Source of the DNA: Ipomoea triloba
Lineage: Eukaryota > Streptophyta > Magnoliopsida > Solanales > Convolvulaceae
DNA length: 64,000 nt
Reading direction: 5' to 3'
Assembly (NCBI RefSeq): GCF_003576645.1
Contig: NC_044925.1
Location: 21,022,009-21,086,008, forward strand
Part shown: piece after piece, positions 10,292-23,264 of the stretch
Layout of the letters: the number at the start of each line of letters is the position of its first letter
Position numbering within the stretch: position 1 is the first letter of the stretch
The notes under the pieces: model-generated
What the model saw: the letters and a program-made list of their open reading frames with translations, nothing else
Databases searched by the model: none
Told to the model about the DNA's origin: nothing
Program-made: the position numbers and the translations under genes

Positions 10292-12553
10292 GCCCGGCCC
10301 CGAATAAGTTTAACGCCAAATTGATTCATATATCTTCAAAAATGTAGGCTACTATGTCCTATGCTAAAATTTGAAGAAAAGCTTAGTGCGTGTTTGGATA
10401 AATTATTTCGACTTTCAAAATTTGAAACTCGACTGATTGTTTGATTAACTCAACCATAATATTTGAAAAGACAAGTATTCATTAAGACTAAAGTGATTAT
10501 CAATCAACCAACCCAGATGCTCGGCTAGATTAACCTAGATTACCTCCTCAACGGTTAGAATGACACCAAACCAAAGGTTTGTTACAACTATCTTAATTTT
10601 CCGTTGTTGATATCACGTGTTGGACCACGTGAAATAATCTGGTTTGTAACCCAAAAAAAAAAAAACTACTTTTAATCTAAAAATTACTATAAATTACACT
10701 CAATACAAGACACATTCTTGGATACTTGATGAGCTTGGGTTGCACCAGTCCATTAATTAGCCATCCACCGCAAAGAGATGGAGATTTTCGCTACTTTGTG
10801 AATCCAGTCTCACACATTATTTTCCTTATTTAGTAACCAAGACGAAAAGACACCTCCTCTTTTACCAATTCAATTTTTTTTTTTAAATAATAAAACTATG
10901 TTTGACATGCTTTCTCCATCCTGAATCTCCACCTTAACATGCCAAACAGCATATCCGATCCAAACCACAAATATTAATGTAGGTCTATTAAGTATTGTTT
11001 TAATAATTATATGTGGAATCCTGTTTTGAAATAAATAAATGATGTAGTGGAACTACAATTCTTTTTCTCAAAAGATTTTATTTACAGTAAATTAGAATAA
11101 CATTTATGATGTTGATGGTGCGTGCGTGAAATAGCATATATGGCTCCGGACCACATATGCTTGTGAATCATAATTCAATTTGATTGCAGGGACACATACA
11201 CTACAGTTGGAATTGTGCACTTATTTTGTAATGATGATAACTGCATGCATGCAGCTTTTCCCATTCAAATTTGCTTCCCTCCCTCCCTCCCACTTTATCA
11301 GTTTACACTACACTACACTACTTGCACGTTGCACCTCATAAATCGTTTAACTCAAAAAGATGCATGCATGCCACCGCCCAGTCCACATTTTACAATATAA
11401 TGATAACAGACTCACCCTCCTAAAAATGTCATCGTTACACCAGTAAATTTTGACTCTTACTCAAAAATAAAGTTCAACTTATAACTCTTTTAACATGAAA
11501 TATATGTATAAGAGATTAAGAGTTGATCGATGTTCATGATGTTCTTTGATTAAGTTTTTATGCTATTGTTTTTCTGTATATTTTGTTGAACTTTTTGTGA
11601 TATATCTTGAAAATGATTAGGATTTTATTAGATTTAAAAATAAAATGCAAAGACTCTGATAGTTTGAAGTGAAAATTTGTGAATGAGAAAAGTTTGTACC
11701 TTTTAAACTGCTAGTTCCAACTCCACTATTACATCAAGTACATATACAATAATAATAGAGATTTCAAATTTTTTGGAGTCCCAAAGAATTAAGAGGGAAT
11801 GGGTTATTCTAGCTTCCTTCAACCTTTCAAGTGAGCATTAATTAAGTTTATTGTTGAAAAAAAAGTTTAATTTAAAAAATAAATCTAAAAAATTCTTAAT
11901 AAAAATTTTAAACATATACTGCTAGAGTACAAAGTTTTGACAACTCAGTTTTTTTATTTATTTATTTATTTATAAATCAACTAGGGGTGTGTTTATTTCA
12001 GTTTTTCATTATCTATTTTCTATTTTTTAGTTAAGAAAATATATTTACTAGCACTCATTTTCCAAATTTAATTTTTAGAAGTATAACTTTATAAAATTAA
12101 TCAAATTTTGAGTGATGTTTTAAGACTTGATATTCAAAATGTATAAGGATATATTTGATTTGAGCAAAATATGTATAGTTTTTGTTTTCAAGTTTAGTAT
12201 ATGTGAAATCTTAACATTCAATATTTGGATTGAATTCATATTTGAATATAATATAATAAAAAAATATTTGAATCAATAACATATCATAGTTCACCAAATA
12301 TCTACAAATCAATTCAAAGTTTAAGTTTTAATTGTGATTATGACAAATAATAAATGTAGTTATAGTGGAGGTGGTATTGACTCTTTGTGCTTTAATAGGT
12401 TGAGAAAGTAGTTATGAGTAGATACTACATTATAACAAAGTCAATAGTACTGCTTAAGAAATGTAAGTATAGTGGTGCTAGATAAGGGTGAGAGTTAGCT
12501 AGGTAGATAAGCATAGATATATTAATAGGTGGGTTGTAAGGTTATCTTTAGAG
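10292..12553. other. AT-rich intergenic stretch
   Basis: No convincing gene is present. It contains short microsatellite-like tracts such as CCCTCCCTCCC near 11280 and repeated ATTTATTTATTT near 11955. Frames here are short and lack family similarity. Confidence 0.6.
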
Positions 12554-13265
12554 CAGGGTTGTAAAAGTGGCAAAAATCGGCCGACCGCCTAGTCGGTCAA
12601 CTCAGTCGATTTCATTCAATTTTAACCGAGTTATTTCATTTAAATAAAAAAAAACTAAAAACTAATAAATCCTAACTCCCTAAGTCTTCTTTCCATCTAC
12701 TCTGGATTGTTACATTAAGTTTCAAACTTTAAACCTTTAATTTTTTTCTTTAGTTAATCCAATTTATTCATTGATTCTATAATCCAATTTATTAATTATT
12801 CATTTATTTAATTTATTTCATACTTCATTAATTAATAATCATTATTACCAGATCCTTCTACACATCGATAGTACACAATTCACAAATGATTCACAGTGAT
12901 GCATAAATAAAATATAAACCCAAATTTTATTAGTCAAATCTAAAATAGATAAGGTCATGCGAGATGCATAATGATTCATTAGTTATTTTTGATAGTTTGC
13001 TACTTTGAATCTTTGGATGATTGAAGTATTTGAGTATTTCATATTTGTGTATTTTTATTTTTTAATATTTCTATGATGTTATGACTTATGAATGATCATT
13101 ATTTCATTTATTTGGATGTGTTATTTGATTGAATATTGAAAACAGTCTCATTAAAATTGTCAAAATGCAAGTCTGTCATTATTATTATTATTATTTTTTG
13201 CGCCCGCTTAGGCGCTAGGCGCTACCCGGACACCCGACTAGCGCCTAGCGCATACTGCAACCAGC
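12554..13265. mobile_element. hAT-like MITE with GCGCCTAGC motifs
   Basis: The left end CAGGGTTGTAAAAGTGG is followed by CCGCCTAGTCGG. The right end has GGCGCTAGGCGCTACCC, GCGCCTAGCGCAT and ACTGCAACC, an imperfect inverse of the left end. The same design recurs at 61129-61685. No clear target duplication was found. Confidence 0.45.
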
Positions 13266-14440
13266 AAACCCATTCATCCAAGTTTTTCATAAGAATTTTT
13301 CACCACGTAGGAGGGAGTGGAAGAGGAAAACGGGGAAAAACATAAAAGAAAAAGGACAAAAAAAAATTAAACGTTATTAACGTGCCCAGCGGGCACATCT
13401 GGTGCACTCAACACACAATAAGATTTTTTTTTTGTTCTTAGGTCCCACAAAAAAAAAAATCATCTCTACCGTAATTTCATTTTTTCTCTCTCCACTTCTC
13501 TTATTCCTTCCACCTCACACCCTCCCCAGTCCCCCTCTACATAATTTTAAAAATCCTTAAGAAACTATTGATGAAAATGCTCCTATCTCTACAATTTTTT
13601 TTTTCAAAAGTAAACTCTACTACTATATCAACATATTTGCAATTTACTACTATTTTCTTTGTATTGTTACAATTTCAATTCATTCTCAACATAATAATAA
13701 TAATAATAATAATATCAATTATTAAAAAGAGAGAGACGATGAAGAAGAAATTTGTGGCAAGGTTGCCATTCTCATCCTTCCAGGAATGACCGAATGATGA
13801 TGGTCAACTGTGTAAGGGTAGATACATATATGAAATGGAAGTACACAAATAATGATAATGATTTTTATAAAATTATAGGTGTTTTGAATTTTTTTGTTAA
13901 GTTAAAAAGAAAAAAAAAAACTATATAAGTAAACCTTTTCTTTTATTGTATTCTGTTTTGTAATTTTAAAATATTTTTATAATAAATAATAAGACAATAA
14001 GTTTGTTTCTACTCTCCTTGTCTCTCTGATAGAGGCAACGTTATACTCAGTATTTGCCAACAAAAGCAAACTAAAGAAGTATGGAACAAACAAACATAGG
14101 ATACAATTGTTTGAATTAGAATTTTGGTGATGTACACAACACAAAATTGAAGTAACTCAAACATTGTCCCAATAGTGACCGTTAATGGCTTCACCTAAAA
14201 CAAGACATCCCCACACCATATGCTTCCAATTTCCACACTTAAAGCGCATTTCCCAACGCCAAACTTTCAAATTCAAATTTCTGTTGATACCATCAATGGC
14301 AGCAATAGCACAAGATAAAGCAAGCAGTACCCGTATCTAACCACCACCTTAAAAGCCGCCTATCCACCCAAAAAACCCAACCAAAATCGTGTCTTTCCCA
14401 ACATCCCACAAACCAATCTTGAATTCTTGATGACCCAAAC
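13266..14440. other. Upstream region of the tubby-like gene
   Basis: The first part (about 13370-13590) resembles the right half of a GAGCATC MITE, with a G/C patch and a terminal ATGAAAATGCTCC. An AAT microsatellite lies at about 13691-13714. The rest is AT-rich and presumably includes the promoter and 5' leader of the gene starting at 14441. No certain TATA box can be placed. Confidence 0.5.
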
Positions 14441-16886
14441 ATGGCTGGCTTCAAGAAATCTTCGAACCCCCTTCGCCCTTCAAACTGTTACAATTCGCTC
14501 TATGATAACCCTCTAGTTAATGCGTCTGATAACAAAGAGAATGACTCGCCGAATAAGCCCCAAAAATGGAGTCTTTCTGGGAAAGAAAATGCGGTTCCCG
14601 GAAGTGGAGCTAAGTCTGATCTGAAGCCATCTTCACTTCAACTGTGCATGAAAAAGCATGAACCTGATTCCACTTTCGGGTCGAAATTTGTTTCTCCAAT
14701 TGACGCAGATGGGCCTAATTCTGGCAATCTTTGGGACCATTCGGATTCAGAGGCCGCCCCTGCTTCTTCTTGGTCTACTCTACCTAATAGGTCAGGAAAT
14801 TCTTTCTTTTTTTGCAGCTAGATTGAGAAGTTTTCTGTGTGTGTGGGAAATGTAAGAATTGGGTGTTTTTTTGTTTCCTCAGGTCATTGCTTTGTAGGCC
14901 TTTGCCTGTTGATATAGGAAGGTGTACCTGTGTTATTGTGAAGGAAACATCTCCAGATGGGTTCAATGGAGGCACTCTCTACTCACTCTACACCTATGTA
15001 AGTCCGTTTTTTAACACTCCTCTAGTGTGCATTCTTAGTCATCAGCATTTTCAAGCAAAATTGAAGTCTCAGTTTGTGTCTTAAAGTGTAAATCTTTATT
15101 TGGTTTAGACAATCTGTGAAAACTTCTTAGCAAATATGATGTATGAAATTTTACATGTTTATAAAGAAATTCAATGCTAAATTTTGAATGTTTGTTCACA
15201 GTATGATTTTACTTGGTTTAGTAAAATCCCAATGATTTTATTGCTTGGTTTAGTTGTAATTGACAAGTGTATTTGGAGAGCCATGTATGTTTTCAAGCAT
15301 TTAGATGCTAAGGTCATTGAGATTTTTTGTTTTGTTTTGTTTTGTTTTTTTTTTTTTCTGGGCAAAACTCAGCATGCCTTTTATTGTAGAAGTGTGTGTT
15401 ACATTCTAAAGTTCTTTTTGTGGTTATTGTTCTTCAAAAATTATAGGAGGGTCAAGGAAGGCAGAATCGGAAGCTTGCGGTGGCTCATCACAGAAGGCGT
15501 AATGGGAAGTCTGAATTCATAGTGGCTCAGAATACAAAGGGACTATTGATGAGTTCAGAAGACAGTTTAATTGGGAAAGTGACTGCTAATCTTATGGGAT
15601 CAAAATACCACATATGGGATCAGGTACATTTTCTTTGATGCTTTGGTAATTTTTGATGTTCAGAGGTCTGAATTGTTAGAGTTTTCTGCTTGATTCAAAC
15701 AACATTTTGTAACTATCTGAGAACTTCATTCAGGGGAAACTTAATTCTGGGGCAAAACAATCAAAACTATTGGCTGTTTTGAGGTAAGTTTCTTCTGGTC
15801 CTTTTGACCAAAAACATAATAGAAGAAAGGGAATTGAGATTATTTTGGTCTTATGTTCACAGATTTATGGCTACTGTGGCCACCTGGAGTGGCAGTTATA
15901 GAAGGATCAAAGCGTGGATACCGAAGCACCAATCCATGCTATTGAAGAGCACGGCACAGGTGATCACGTTCAACCAATGCGAGGAAGAATGATTTCGAGA
16001 TGTACACTTTTACTAATTCCCACTTGGGATTTCGTCTTTTTACCTCAGATCCAACATATTAACGGAATGCCAATCGATTGGAAGGAGCAAATGGATAAAG
16101 TTCATCAGCTGTTCTCAAGGGTTCCCCACTTTAACAAGGTAAGGCTAGATTTCAACTAAAAGTCTAAGTTGATAGTTAGACTGCACATTAATGTTTATAT
16201 ATTATATATTATATGCTCAACAGAATGATATTTGGTTTGAGCATATATCATCTGTCTGATCTTAACACATGAACTGTCACTCATGTTGCATGTGTTCACT
16301 GTTCTGGCAAATGTTGTAGATTTCGAAACAGTATGAATTAGACTTCAGAGACAGAGGAAGGCCAGGTCTCAAGATCCAGAGCTCAGTTAAGAATTTTCAA
16401 CTCACAATGGAGGTAAATGATGAATTCTATCTCTCAAGAACATGAACTTAGAACTCATTGAGGGTGGATGGCTGTTGTTTTTAGTCATTTACACAATTAT
16501 CTTAACTTCTTCACTGGATCTTTAAAGAAATCTGGCTATTTTCAGTTGTATTAGGCCTTAACTGCTATCTTTTCAATTTTTTTTTTTTTTTGGCTCCAGA
16601 AGAATGGAAGGCAGACCATACTACAACTTGGAAGGGTAGGGAAAGCGAAGTATGTGATGGACTATAGGTAAATAAACACCCGTTCATTCGTAGCATTAAG
16701 CACTATTGCTCGACTAATAGCCAAAACGTGTGCGAGCATTTACTAACTGGAGAAATTGATAACCGAAGAAATGAAAATAGAAGTTTCATTGATGTGGTAT
16801 TGTTTTGCAGATATCCAATGACTGGCTACCAAGCCTTTTGCATATGCTTGGCTTCCATTGATGCAAAGCTTTGCTGCACAGTGTAA
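14441..16886 (+). CDS. TULP8: Tubby-like protein without F-box (TLP8-like), 9 exons
   Basis: Exons are 14441-14790, 14883-14997, 15447-15623, 15734-15783, 15863-15959, 16049-16138, 16320-16412, 16600-16667 and 16811-16886. All junctions are GT-AG and the frame is kept, giving 371 residues. The N-terminal about 115 residues are polar and have no F-box. The tubby domain then follows: CRPLPVDIGRCTCVIVKE, FIVAQNTKGLL, LMGSKYHIWDQG, SRVPHFNK, DFRDRGRPGLKIQSSVKNFQ, ILQLGRVGKAKYVMDY, and the typical C-terminal FCICLASIDAKLCCTV. Tubby domains bind phosphoinositides and DNA in other proteins. Absence of the F-box fits the Arabidopsis TLP8 type and argues against a role as an SCF subunit. The family call is firm and the orthology is inferred. 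Confidence 0.9.
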
Positions 16887-17342
16887 TGGGGGGACTCTGA
16901 TCTACTTCTTTTGTGGTTCAACCTCTGAACACAAAGAAAATGCAAGTAAACCTGCCCATGGGGTTTGAGTTTTGATTATTAGTCTTAGCATTGAACTTGT
17001 CATGTCCAAGCTTTTGTCAAAACCTTTCATCGATGCTTTAATGCAGATCAAGGCCAACAATCCTCCTGGTTTGGATTTAGAATTTAACTTAGTGGTTTGG
17101 ATTTAGAATTTAACTAAGTGGTTTGTTAAACTTGATTCGAATATTATTTCTTTGCCCTTCTTATATGTACTAGAAGAAAAAAAAAAAATTCTGCCCCTGT
17201 AAACAATTTTGTTTCAATTTGTTAGTAGTAACTAGGAGATTTTCTTTTGTAATGAGTTTTATGTATTTAAAATGAAACAATTTTAAACTTTTTGTAAGGC
17301 AAAAAAAATTGTGTGAGATTGTCTCATGGATATTTGATCTTA

Positions 17343-17425
17343 TGAGTAAAATTAGTACACAGTACTATATGAAGGATGACCAGAAGCTGCAGCCCTCTGA
17401 AGTCTGAAGCTCAAGTTTATTTTGG
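17343..17425 (+). pseudogene. Fossil copy of a folate-biopterin transporter exon fragment
   Basis: 83 bases match the segment 20443-20518 in exon 1 of the transporter, which lies about 3.1 kb downstream in the same orientation. They differ by one base near the left edge and by a 7 bp tandem duplication (TCTGAAG twice), which shifts the frame. Similarity stops abruptly on both sides. There is no start, splice site or continuing exon, so it is not functional coding sequence. Confidence 0.9.
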
Positions 17426-17649
17426 CCACAGCATTGTTTGCATAAATCTTTAGTCTCCCTAGCCCATTTATTGATTTATACAAGTGCACCACATGTTTCT
17501 TGTATAGCATACACATTGAGGTGGGAGTAGTCTTGAGTGGATGAATGATTGTGGAAATTAAAGGAATGAACTGATTGATTTGGAGGATGGTGGATGCTGT
17601 AGGAAAGATGAAAAGTGTGGAGGTCCATTGCTTAGCTTTTGAGTTGTAA

Positions 17650-17890
17650 AAGTCGGCCCCGGATAAAACGCAGAGTTCTGTGCGGGGTTGTTACTTGAGT
17701 ATTAAGGGTAGTGGGGAGGGAACCATTGCTTGGTCTCATTAGCTGAATGCCCCCGGTGATAAAATACGGAGCTCCGTACACTTATGGTAGCTTTTGGGGC
17801 CAAGGGTGGAGTATGAGAGGACTATTGCTTGGAATGAGTGCCATTAAAGTCCCCGGGGGTAAAATGCAGAGCTCTATGCCCCGGGGACAG
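17650..17890. repeat. Three degenerate G/C-rich repeats
   Basis: Related segments start near 17653, 17747 and 17847. Each contains a CCCCGG core, a TAAAA..CGGAG or TAAAATGCAGAGCTC tract and a trailing TCTGTGC or CTATGCC. Spacing is about 95-100 bp. Origin unknown. Confidence 0.5.
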
Positions 17891-18839
17891 GTGCTTCTTC
17901 AAAGGGTAGCAAGTTAATGGGCATTTTTATTACAACAGATATGATATTTTGAAAAAGAATTTAATATTAAATGAATTTTTAAACATTCCATTGTCAATTC
18001 ACTCCTAATTTATTTTGTCTACTTTAGGAGTAAGTTAAACTTTATTTTTTTTTTTTTTAAATTGACTCATTGCATAACGGACAACAAATTTTGCAAACCA
18101 TTGTATTGATAACATTATATAGTGATCTTCTCAAAAAAATAAAATTATATAGAGATATTGTGACACTTTAAATAAATCTTATTTAAGTAACTTGCAACGA
18201 TAGGCCATAGATTAAAAATGTGGCCTAAAATTATAAGTCCATTACGAATAAGTACTATTTTTTATCACCAAAAAAAAATCATCTTTACTATGTTAAGATG
18301 CATAAAAAAAAAATTCATAAATCTAACAAAATGTATAGAACTATTAGGAAAAATAAGAGGAAAAAATTTATAATTCATTTCTTATAAACAAAAATAAAAA
18401 TATTATTTAGTCAATAAGTTGCATATACTTTATAAATTTGTTCTCAAAACAAAAAGGACAATTCGACAATTATGAAGAGTTATGCTATATATATTTTAAT
18501 TTTGAGTAACGTTACCCACCTTTCCAATTTTTTCTTTCTTACATGACATTTTTTAATTTGACAATTAACTTTCTTTTTAACTAATAGTGTGGTCACTCAA
18601 TTTATAGGTACCAATATCATGAGGAAATATTACAATCAATTTGGTTCGTTGAAAAATATTTGAAGTGAAATGGAAATTGTTTTTCCATCCAACTAAACAA
18701 GATAAAACACCAATTTCCTCCACTTTTAGAAAACATTTTCCATGTTTTCCATCCAACCAAACACCCTCTTAGGGAAAAATTTGAAAGAAAAATAATTATT
18801 TTATTTTATTTTCATCATGTCTTGTAACCATCAACTTAA

Positions 18840-19882
18840 GAGCATCCCCAATATGGACTTTTCTTGGTTTTTAAAACAATACAGAATTAAAAAATGAAAA
18901 AAATGTCAAATAAGCTCTCAAACTTTACCTAAGTAGTCAATTAGACCCTTAAACTTTTTAAAGTAACAATTAACATATCAACATTGTATTTAGTGCAAAA
19001 AATTCTAAAAACCGATTAGTAACCTGTTATCATAGGTCGGTCAAATTTCCGACATACTCCGACGATATTTTCGGCACAAAGGTCGCCGACGACCGTAGAA
19101 CGGTTGCCGATCTTCTCACTGAAGCGACCAAGTGGTCGCCTTCTCAGTAGTCGTGATCACAGTTCGATTCCGATTCCGAACCGGCTGTTCACAATTCCAA
19201 CAAACTACAAACTGGAACTGGAACCTTATATTAAGGTTCTCGTTCCAGTTCAAACCCTTGTGTTCTACAATTTCTTAAATTAAGGTTCTGGAACCGGAAT
19301 CGTTGGGTTCTAGAATTTCTTAAATTAGAATCAGAACTTTTTGGGTTTCGGTTCCTAAATGGAATTGGAACTGTACGGTCGGTTTTAATTTTGGTTCGAT
19401 TCGATTCTAATAATGTACGGTTCGGTTCGATTCGAATCGTGGTTATGTCTATTTCTCAGTGAGAAGGAAACCCCCGGATTGCTTTCTCGGGTGATTCACC
19501 AGTAACTGTTCTACAGTCGTCGGTGACTTTTGTGTCAACGTTGGAGTATGCTGTAATTTTTAGGGCTAATTAACTTCTTAAGTAAAGTTTTAGTGTGTTT
19601 TTTCCTTTGATTTTTTCTGCTGTAATTTTTAATTTTTTGTGGAACCCGCCACGAGAGGAAAAAAGAAGAAACATATCTAGATTCTTGCGAGTGGAGTGCA
19701 AGAATCACGCCCAATGATTTTTTTTTTTTTCCTCAGTTTGTGTGTGTTTCACTTGTTTTTTAGTTTTTATTTTTTTAATATGTTGGCAGTCTTTTTTCTT
19801 TTTCTTCCTTTTTTCTTGCCCCCTTCTCTCTTTTCTAATGGCACTTCAAACCATGAAAAATTAAGAAGCGATGAGGATGCTC
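18840..19882. mobile_element. GAGCATC MITE containing nested remnants
   Basis: The outer ends GAGCATCCCCAATATGG and CGATGAGGATGCTC match the GAGCATC family. Inside are diverged inverted segments: ACTCCGACGATATT..CACAAAGGTCGCCGACGA at about 19055-19105, mirrored at about 19505-19565. They suggest an eroded Mutator-like element. Innermost (about 19150-19440) are CGGTTCGATTCG-type subterminal motifs of a hAT-like element. Edges of the inner layers are not exact. Confidence 0.4.
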
Positions 19883-20249
19883 AACCTCCTTTCAAGACAA
19901 AGATGTCATATTATACATATATATTTTAAAGATTTGTCCACTCTAGCTCTAGCATAAGTCAAAAAACGTATCTTTGGGGTCTACGGTCTACATTCTACAC
20001 AACTAAATTCAATGACCGCCCCTTGGCCCCCGCGTTTTTTTCGTCTTCTTCAATTCCTCGTTTTCTCCAGCAATATAGCATATACATCTCAATTCATTGG
20101 CTTTCTACAAATTTCTATACACCCAGATAAGAAATTCAGAACATTACCATTTATATATGTATGTCCTTTCTTCTCAATTAATATTTAATCCCTATTTTCT
20201 GATCTGGGTCTGGGTCTTTCTTTCATCCCAAACGGTAACCAGCTGAATA
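19883..20249 (+). promoter_or_regulatory. Promoter and 5' leader region of the transporter gene
   Basis: The 367 bases before the start codon contain TATATATATTTTAAAG near 19915 and C/T-rich sequence toward the start codon (CCTCGTTTTCTCC near 20060). A TATA element is possible but cannot be fixed without transcript data. Confidence 0.35.
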
Positions 20250-22899
20250 ATGAACGAACCCGAGGAGACCATTATTCCAGCAGAGGGTGAATCCCTGAAA
20301 GAGGGGAGCTCTAAAGATGGAATCTTGGGCTTCATTGGGAGGCCATTTGATTGGTTGAAGATGCTGAGTGATGAGCTGCACTGGAGCTTTGTTTCAGCTG
20401 TGGTGATTGTGTACGGAATCAATCAAGGGTTGAGTATGGGTTTGAGCAAAATTAGTACACAGTACTATATGAAGGATGACCAGAAGCTGCAGCCCTCTGA
20501 AGCTCAAGTTTATTTTGGGATTCTTCAACTGCCTTGGGTGGTTAAGCCTCTTTGGGGTCTGCTTACTGATACACTCCCTATTTTTGGTTATAGGAGGAGG
20601 CCTTATTTCATTATTGCTGGTACGTATTCAATTTCATCTTTTCTTTCTTTCTTTTATGGAAAATCAAATACATTTAATTTATTTGCTTATAAGTTAAAAT
20701 GAGCATGTAACTATGTAAGCTTCAATTTGTATATTAGCTGATTTTGCCGGTTTCAAGAATGGTGAGGGTAACCTAATCAAGTTGGTTAAGAATACAAACT
20801 TATAATATAAGTTCGAATTCCAACCTTCTTGGTTTGAGTTGGTAAGTTACAGCCAACTACCTCCTTGTGGTCCTTTACCGTAGGCGGGATTTACCCAGTA
20901 CACACCATCGGGTAGTGGCTCTAGGTTTCCATTGTCACCCAAAAAAGAATGGTAAAGTGTGGTTGTATTAGCTTCATGCAAATGCCAAATAGTAATAACT
21001 CTTTGGATTCCTATGATCCTATCATTTGTTTGCTCCTGTCTTGCATACAATTAAGTGTTGTGTCAATCATGAAAGAGTAACTACATTTGTGAAATAGATC
21101 ACATTGAACCAGGTTTTAGGAAGAATGAAGGACAACAGAAACCCAAAGGCACCAATCTAGTGACTTGCAATGGCGAGTTTAATGTGTGATCTGATTAAGT
21201 ACTCATGTTAATGCCTAACGCATGAGAAAATAAAAGAACAGCAATAAAGAATAAAGATCATGCTCTTTAGTCTGCACTGACCGCCTTTATTGTTTAGGTT
21301 TTCTTGGTATCATATCCATGGTGATTCTGTCCTTAAAACAAGACTTACACCTTGCATTCGCTTTGTTATGCCTAATCACTAGCAGTGCTGGGATGGCAGT
21401 AGCAGACTCTACGATTGATGCCTGCGTGACGGAGAACAGTATAAGCCATCCATATCTCGCCAGTGACATGCAGAGCCTGTGTGGAGTGAGCTCATCCATA
21501 GGACAACTGATTGGATATACCGTTAGTGGCTTTTTAGTTCATCTAATTGGATCTAAGGTTGAATACCCAGAGCTCTTTTGCTGTTAATTTTTCTAAATAG
21601 AGATTCTTCGGACTTTTGTGTGTTCTTACATTGATCATTTTTTTGTTTTCTCAGCATTAGCTCTATATCATCCTAGTAACATTTTTCCTAAAAGAAGAGG
21701 TTTTGAACAATTACAAATATATTTACTGCATTCAAGAATATATCATTAGGATTTGTGAAATGTATATGTTGGTTAAATGAATAATTATGTTCATATTTAG
21801 ATTTGTGCCCTTGTTTTCATTTACCAAGAGATTCGTAATTTGGCAGGGTGTGTTTGGAGTTTTGAGTATACCTGCTGCTCTGGTACTTTTAGTAGGATTA
21901 ATGATAGGAGAAACATTTGTCAACAAGGGTGCCGACAGGAGAGTTAGTATTTTCTTAGCCTTAACCGTTCACTAGAGTTACGAGACTTTTCCCAGTTTCC
22001 CTTTAACATTATGCTTGTAAATCAGGTCAGTGAAAAGTTACGTGATGCTGGTAAGGCTATGTGGATTGCTTTGAAATGCAAGAATGTTTGGAGGCCATGT
22101 TTGTACATGTATGTTTCTCTTGCATTGAGTTTACAAATCCACGAGGGAATGTTTTACTGGTATACAGAAGCTAAGAATGGTCCGTTCTTCTCTAAGGTAC
22201 AGATTATCCCTTAAAACTTTTGGTAAGCACAACTTTTTGGCTCGAAATCTACTTGCTAGCTTAGAGTTCCCCGAATTGCACTTTGTGCAGGAAGCTGTAG
22301 GAGCTATATCCTCTATTGGTGCAGTGGGGTCACTTCTCGGGATTCTTCTCTATCAAAACGCTTTCAAACACCACCCTTTTCGTCGCGTGCTTTTCTGGGC
22401 TCAGTTACTGTATGGTGCTTCGGGATTGCTGGATTTGATACTGGTATCTCGGGCGAATTTGAGGATTGGCATCCCGGACTACTTTGTTGCTGTAAGTGAC
22501 GCAGCAATCTCGCATATGATTACACGTCTCAAATGGATGCCTCTTCTTGTCCTCAGTACAAAGCTTTGCCCCTCCGGGATAGAAGGAACTTTCTTCGCCC
22601 TACTCATGTCAATCGATCACATCGGATCGCTCACAGCGGCCTGGGCCGGGGGCCTTTGCCTGCACGTCTTGCACGTCACACGCACGCAGTTTGGAAACCT
22701 CTGGGTAGCGATAGTGGTGAGGAGTTTCTTGAGAGTTGTTCCTGTTGGGCTCCTGTTCCTCGTGCCCCGAAACGACGATCCAAATGCCTCTATTCTCCCA
22801 GATGAACTGTTGAATACTAGGAAGGGTGAAGAGTCTGAAGACATGGAAATGGTGTCGCTTGTCAACAACGACGATGACCCGAATTCAGTAGAAGAGTAA
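20250..22899 (+). CDS. Folate-biopterin transporter family (BT1/FBT) membrane protein, 5 exons
   Basis: Exons are 20250-20619, 21298-21557, 21847-21942, 22026-22196 and 22291-22899. Joins are GT-AG and in frame, giving 501 residues. The protein has multiple hydrophobic helices, consistent with the 12-helix BT1 family of the major facilitator type. Conserved segments include [66 protein letters not shown] and [17 protein letters not shown]. The C-terminal tail is acidic and cytosolic in appearance. Family members move folates or pterins across membranes, but the substrate and membrane of this one are not shown by sequence. Intron 1 holds a SINE. A fossil piece of exon 1 lies upstream at 17343. 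The gene converges on the HDR1-like gene. Confidence 0.92.
20764..20944 (+). mobile_element. tRNA-derived SINE in transporter intron 1
   Basis: Starts GAGGGTAACC, has a tRNA-like head (ATCAAGTTGGTTAAGAA, AAGTTCGAATTCC) and the body CTCCTTGTGGTCCTTT, GGCGGGATTTACCC, GGGTAGTGGCTCTAGG, then an A-rich tail. The 9 bp target duplication AAGAATGGT flanks it (20755-20763, 20945-20953). The body matches the SINE at 2277-2511. The element lies in the same orientation as the gene. Confidence 0.8.
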
Positions 22900-23264
22900 A
22901 TGCAGAAAAGGGAAGCATAGTTGAAATTACAATACAATTTTAAAGAAGCCAAAAGGCTCTATCTATCCCAAAGATTGATCAGTCAAATCCCTGGTAAATT
23001 ATTCAACTTAAGTTATTGAAACAATTGTCCATAAAAAACATTGTACATTTCTATCTTTATTGATATACATTTCTATTTCTTATTTAGACATTACAGAGCA
23101 TATTACAAATAGCAATAAACTCTAAGAAGAAACACAACAGTGCTGCATCTGGACACTGAAATATAAATACAATTTTTATAGGGCAAAAGAATGGCTCCAT
23201 AAATCCCCCATTCTTTCCTAATATTTTCTACATATTTCTACGCAAAAATAAACCAACAAACAAA
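22900..23264. other. Shared 3' region of two convergent genes
   Basis: Only 365 bases separate the stop codons of the transporter (plus) and the HDR1-like gene (minus). The region is AT-rich and must hold both 3' untranslated ends. Overlapping transcripts are possible. Confidence 0.6.

Larger units (their letters stand above)
16887..18839. other. Intergenic region with transporter fossil and degenerate repeats
   Basis: Starts with the 3' end of the tubby-like gene. It holds a duplicated fragment of the downstream transporter exon (17343-17425) and three diverged G/C-rich repeats (17650-17890). A MITE-like remnant at about 18590-18780 ends CATCCAACCAAACACCCTCT. The remainder is AT-rich. Confidence 0.55.
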
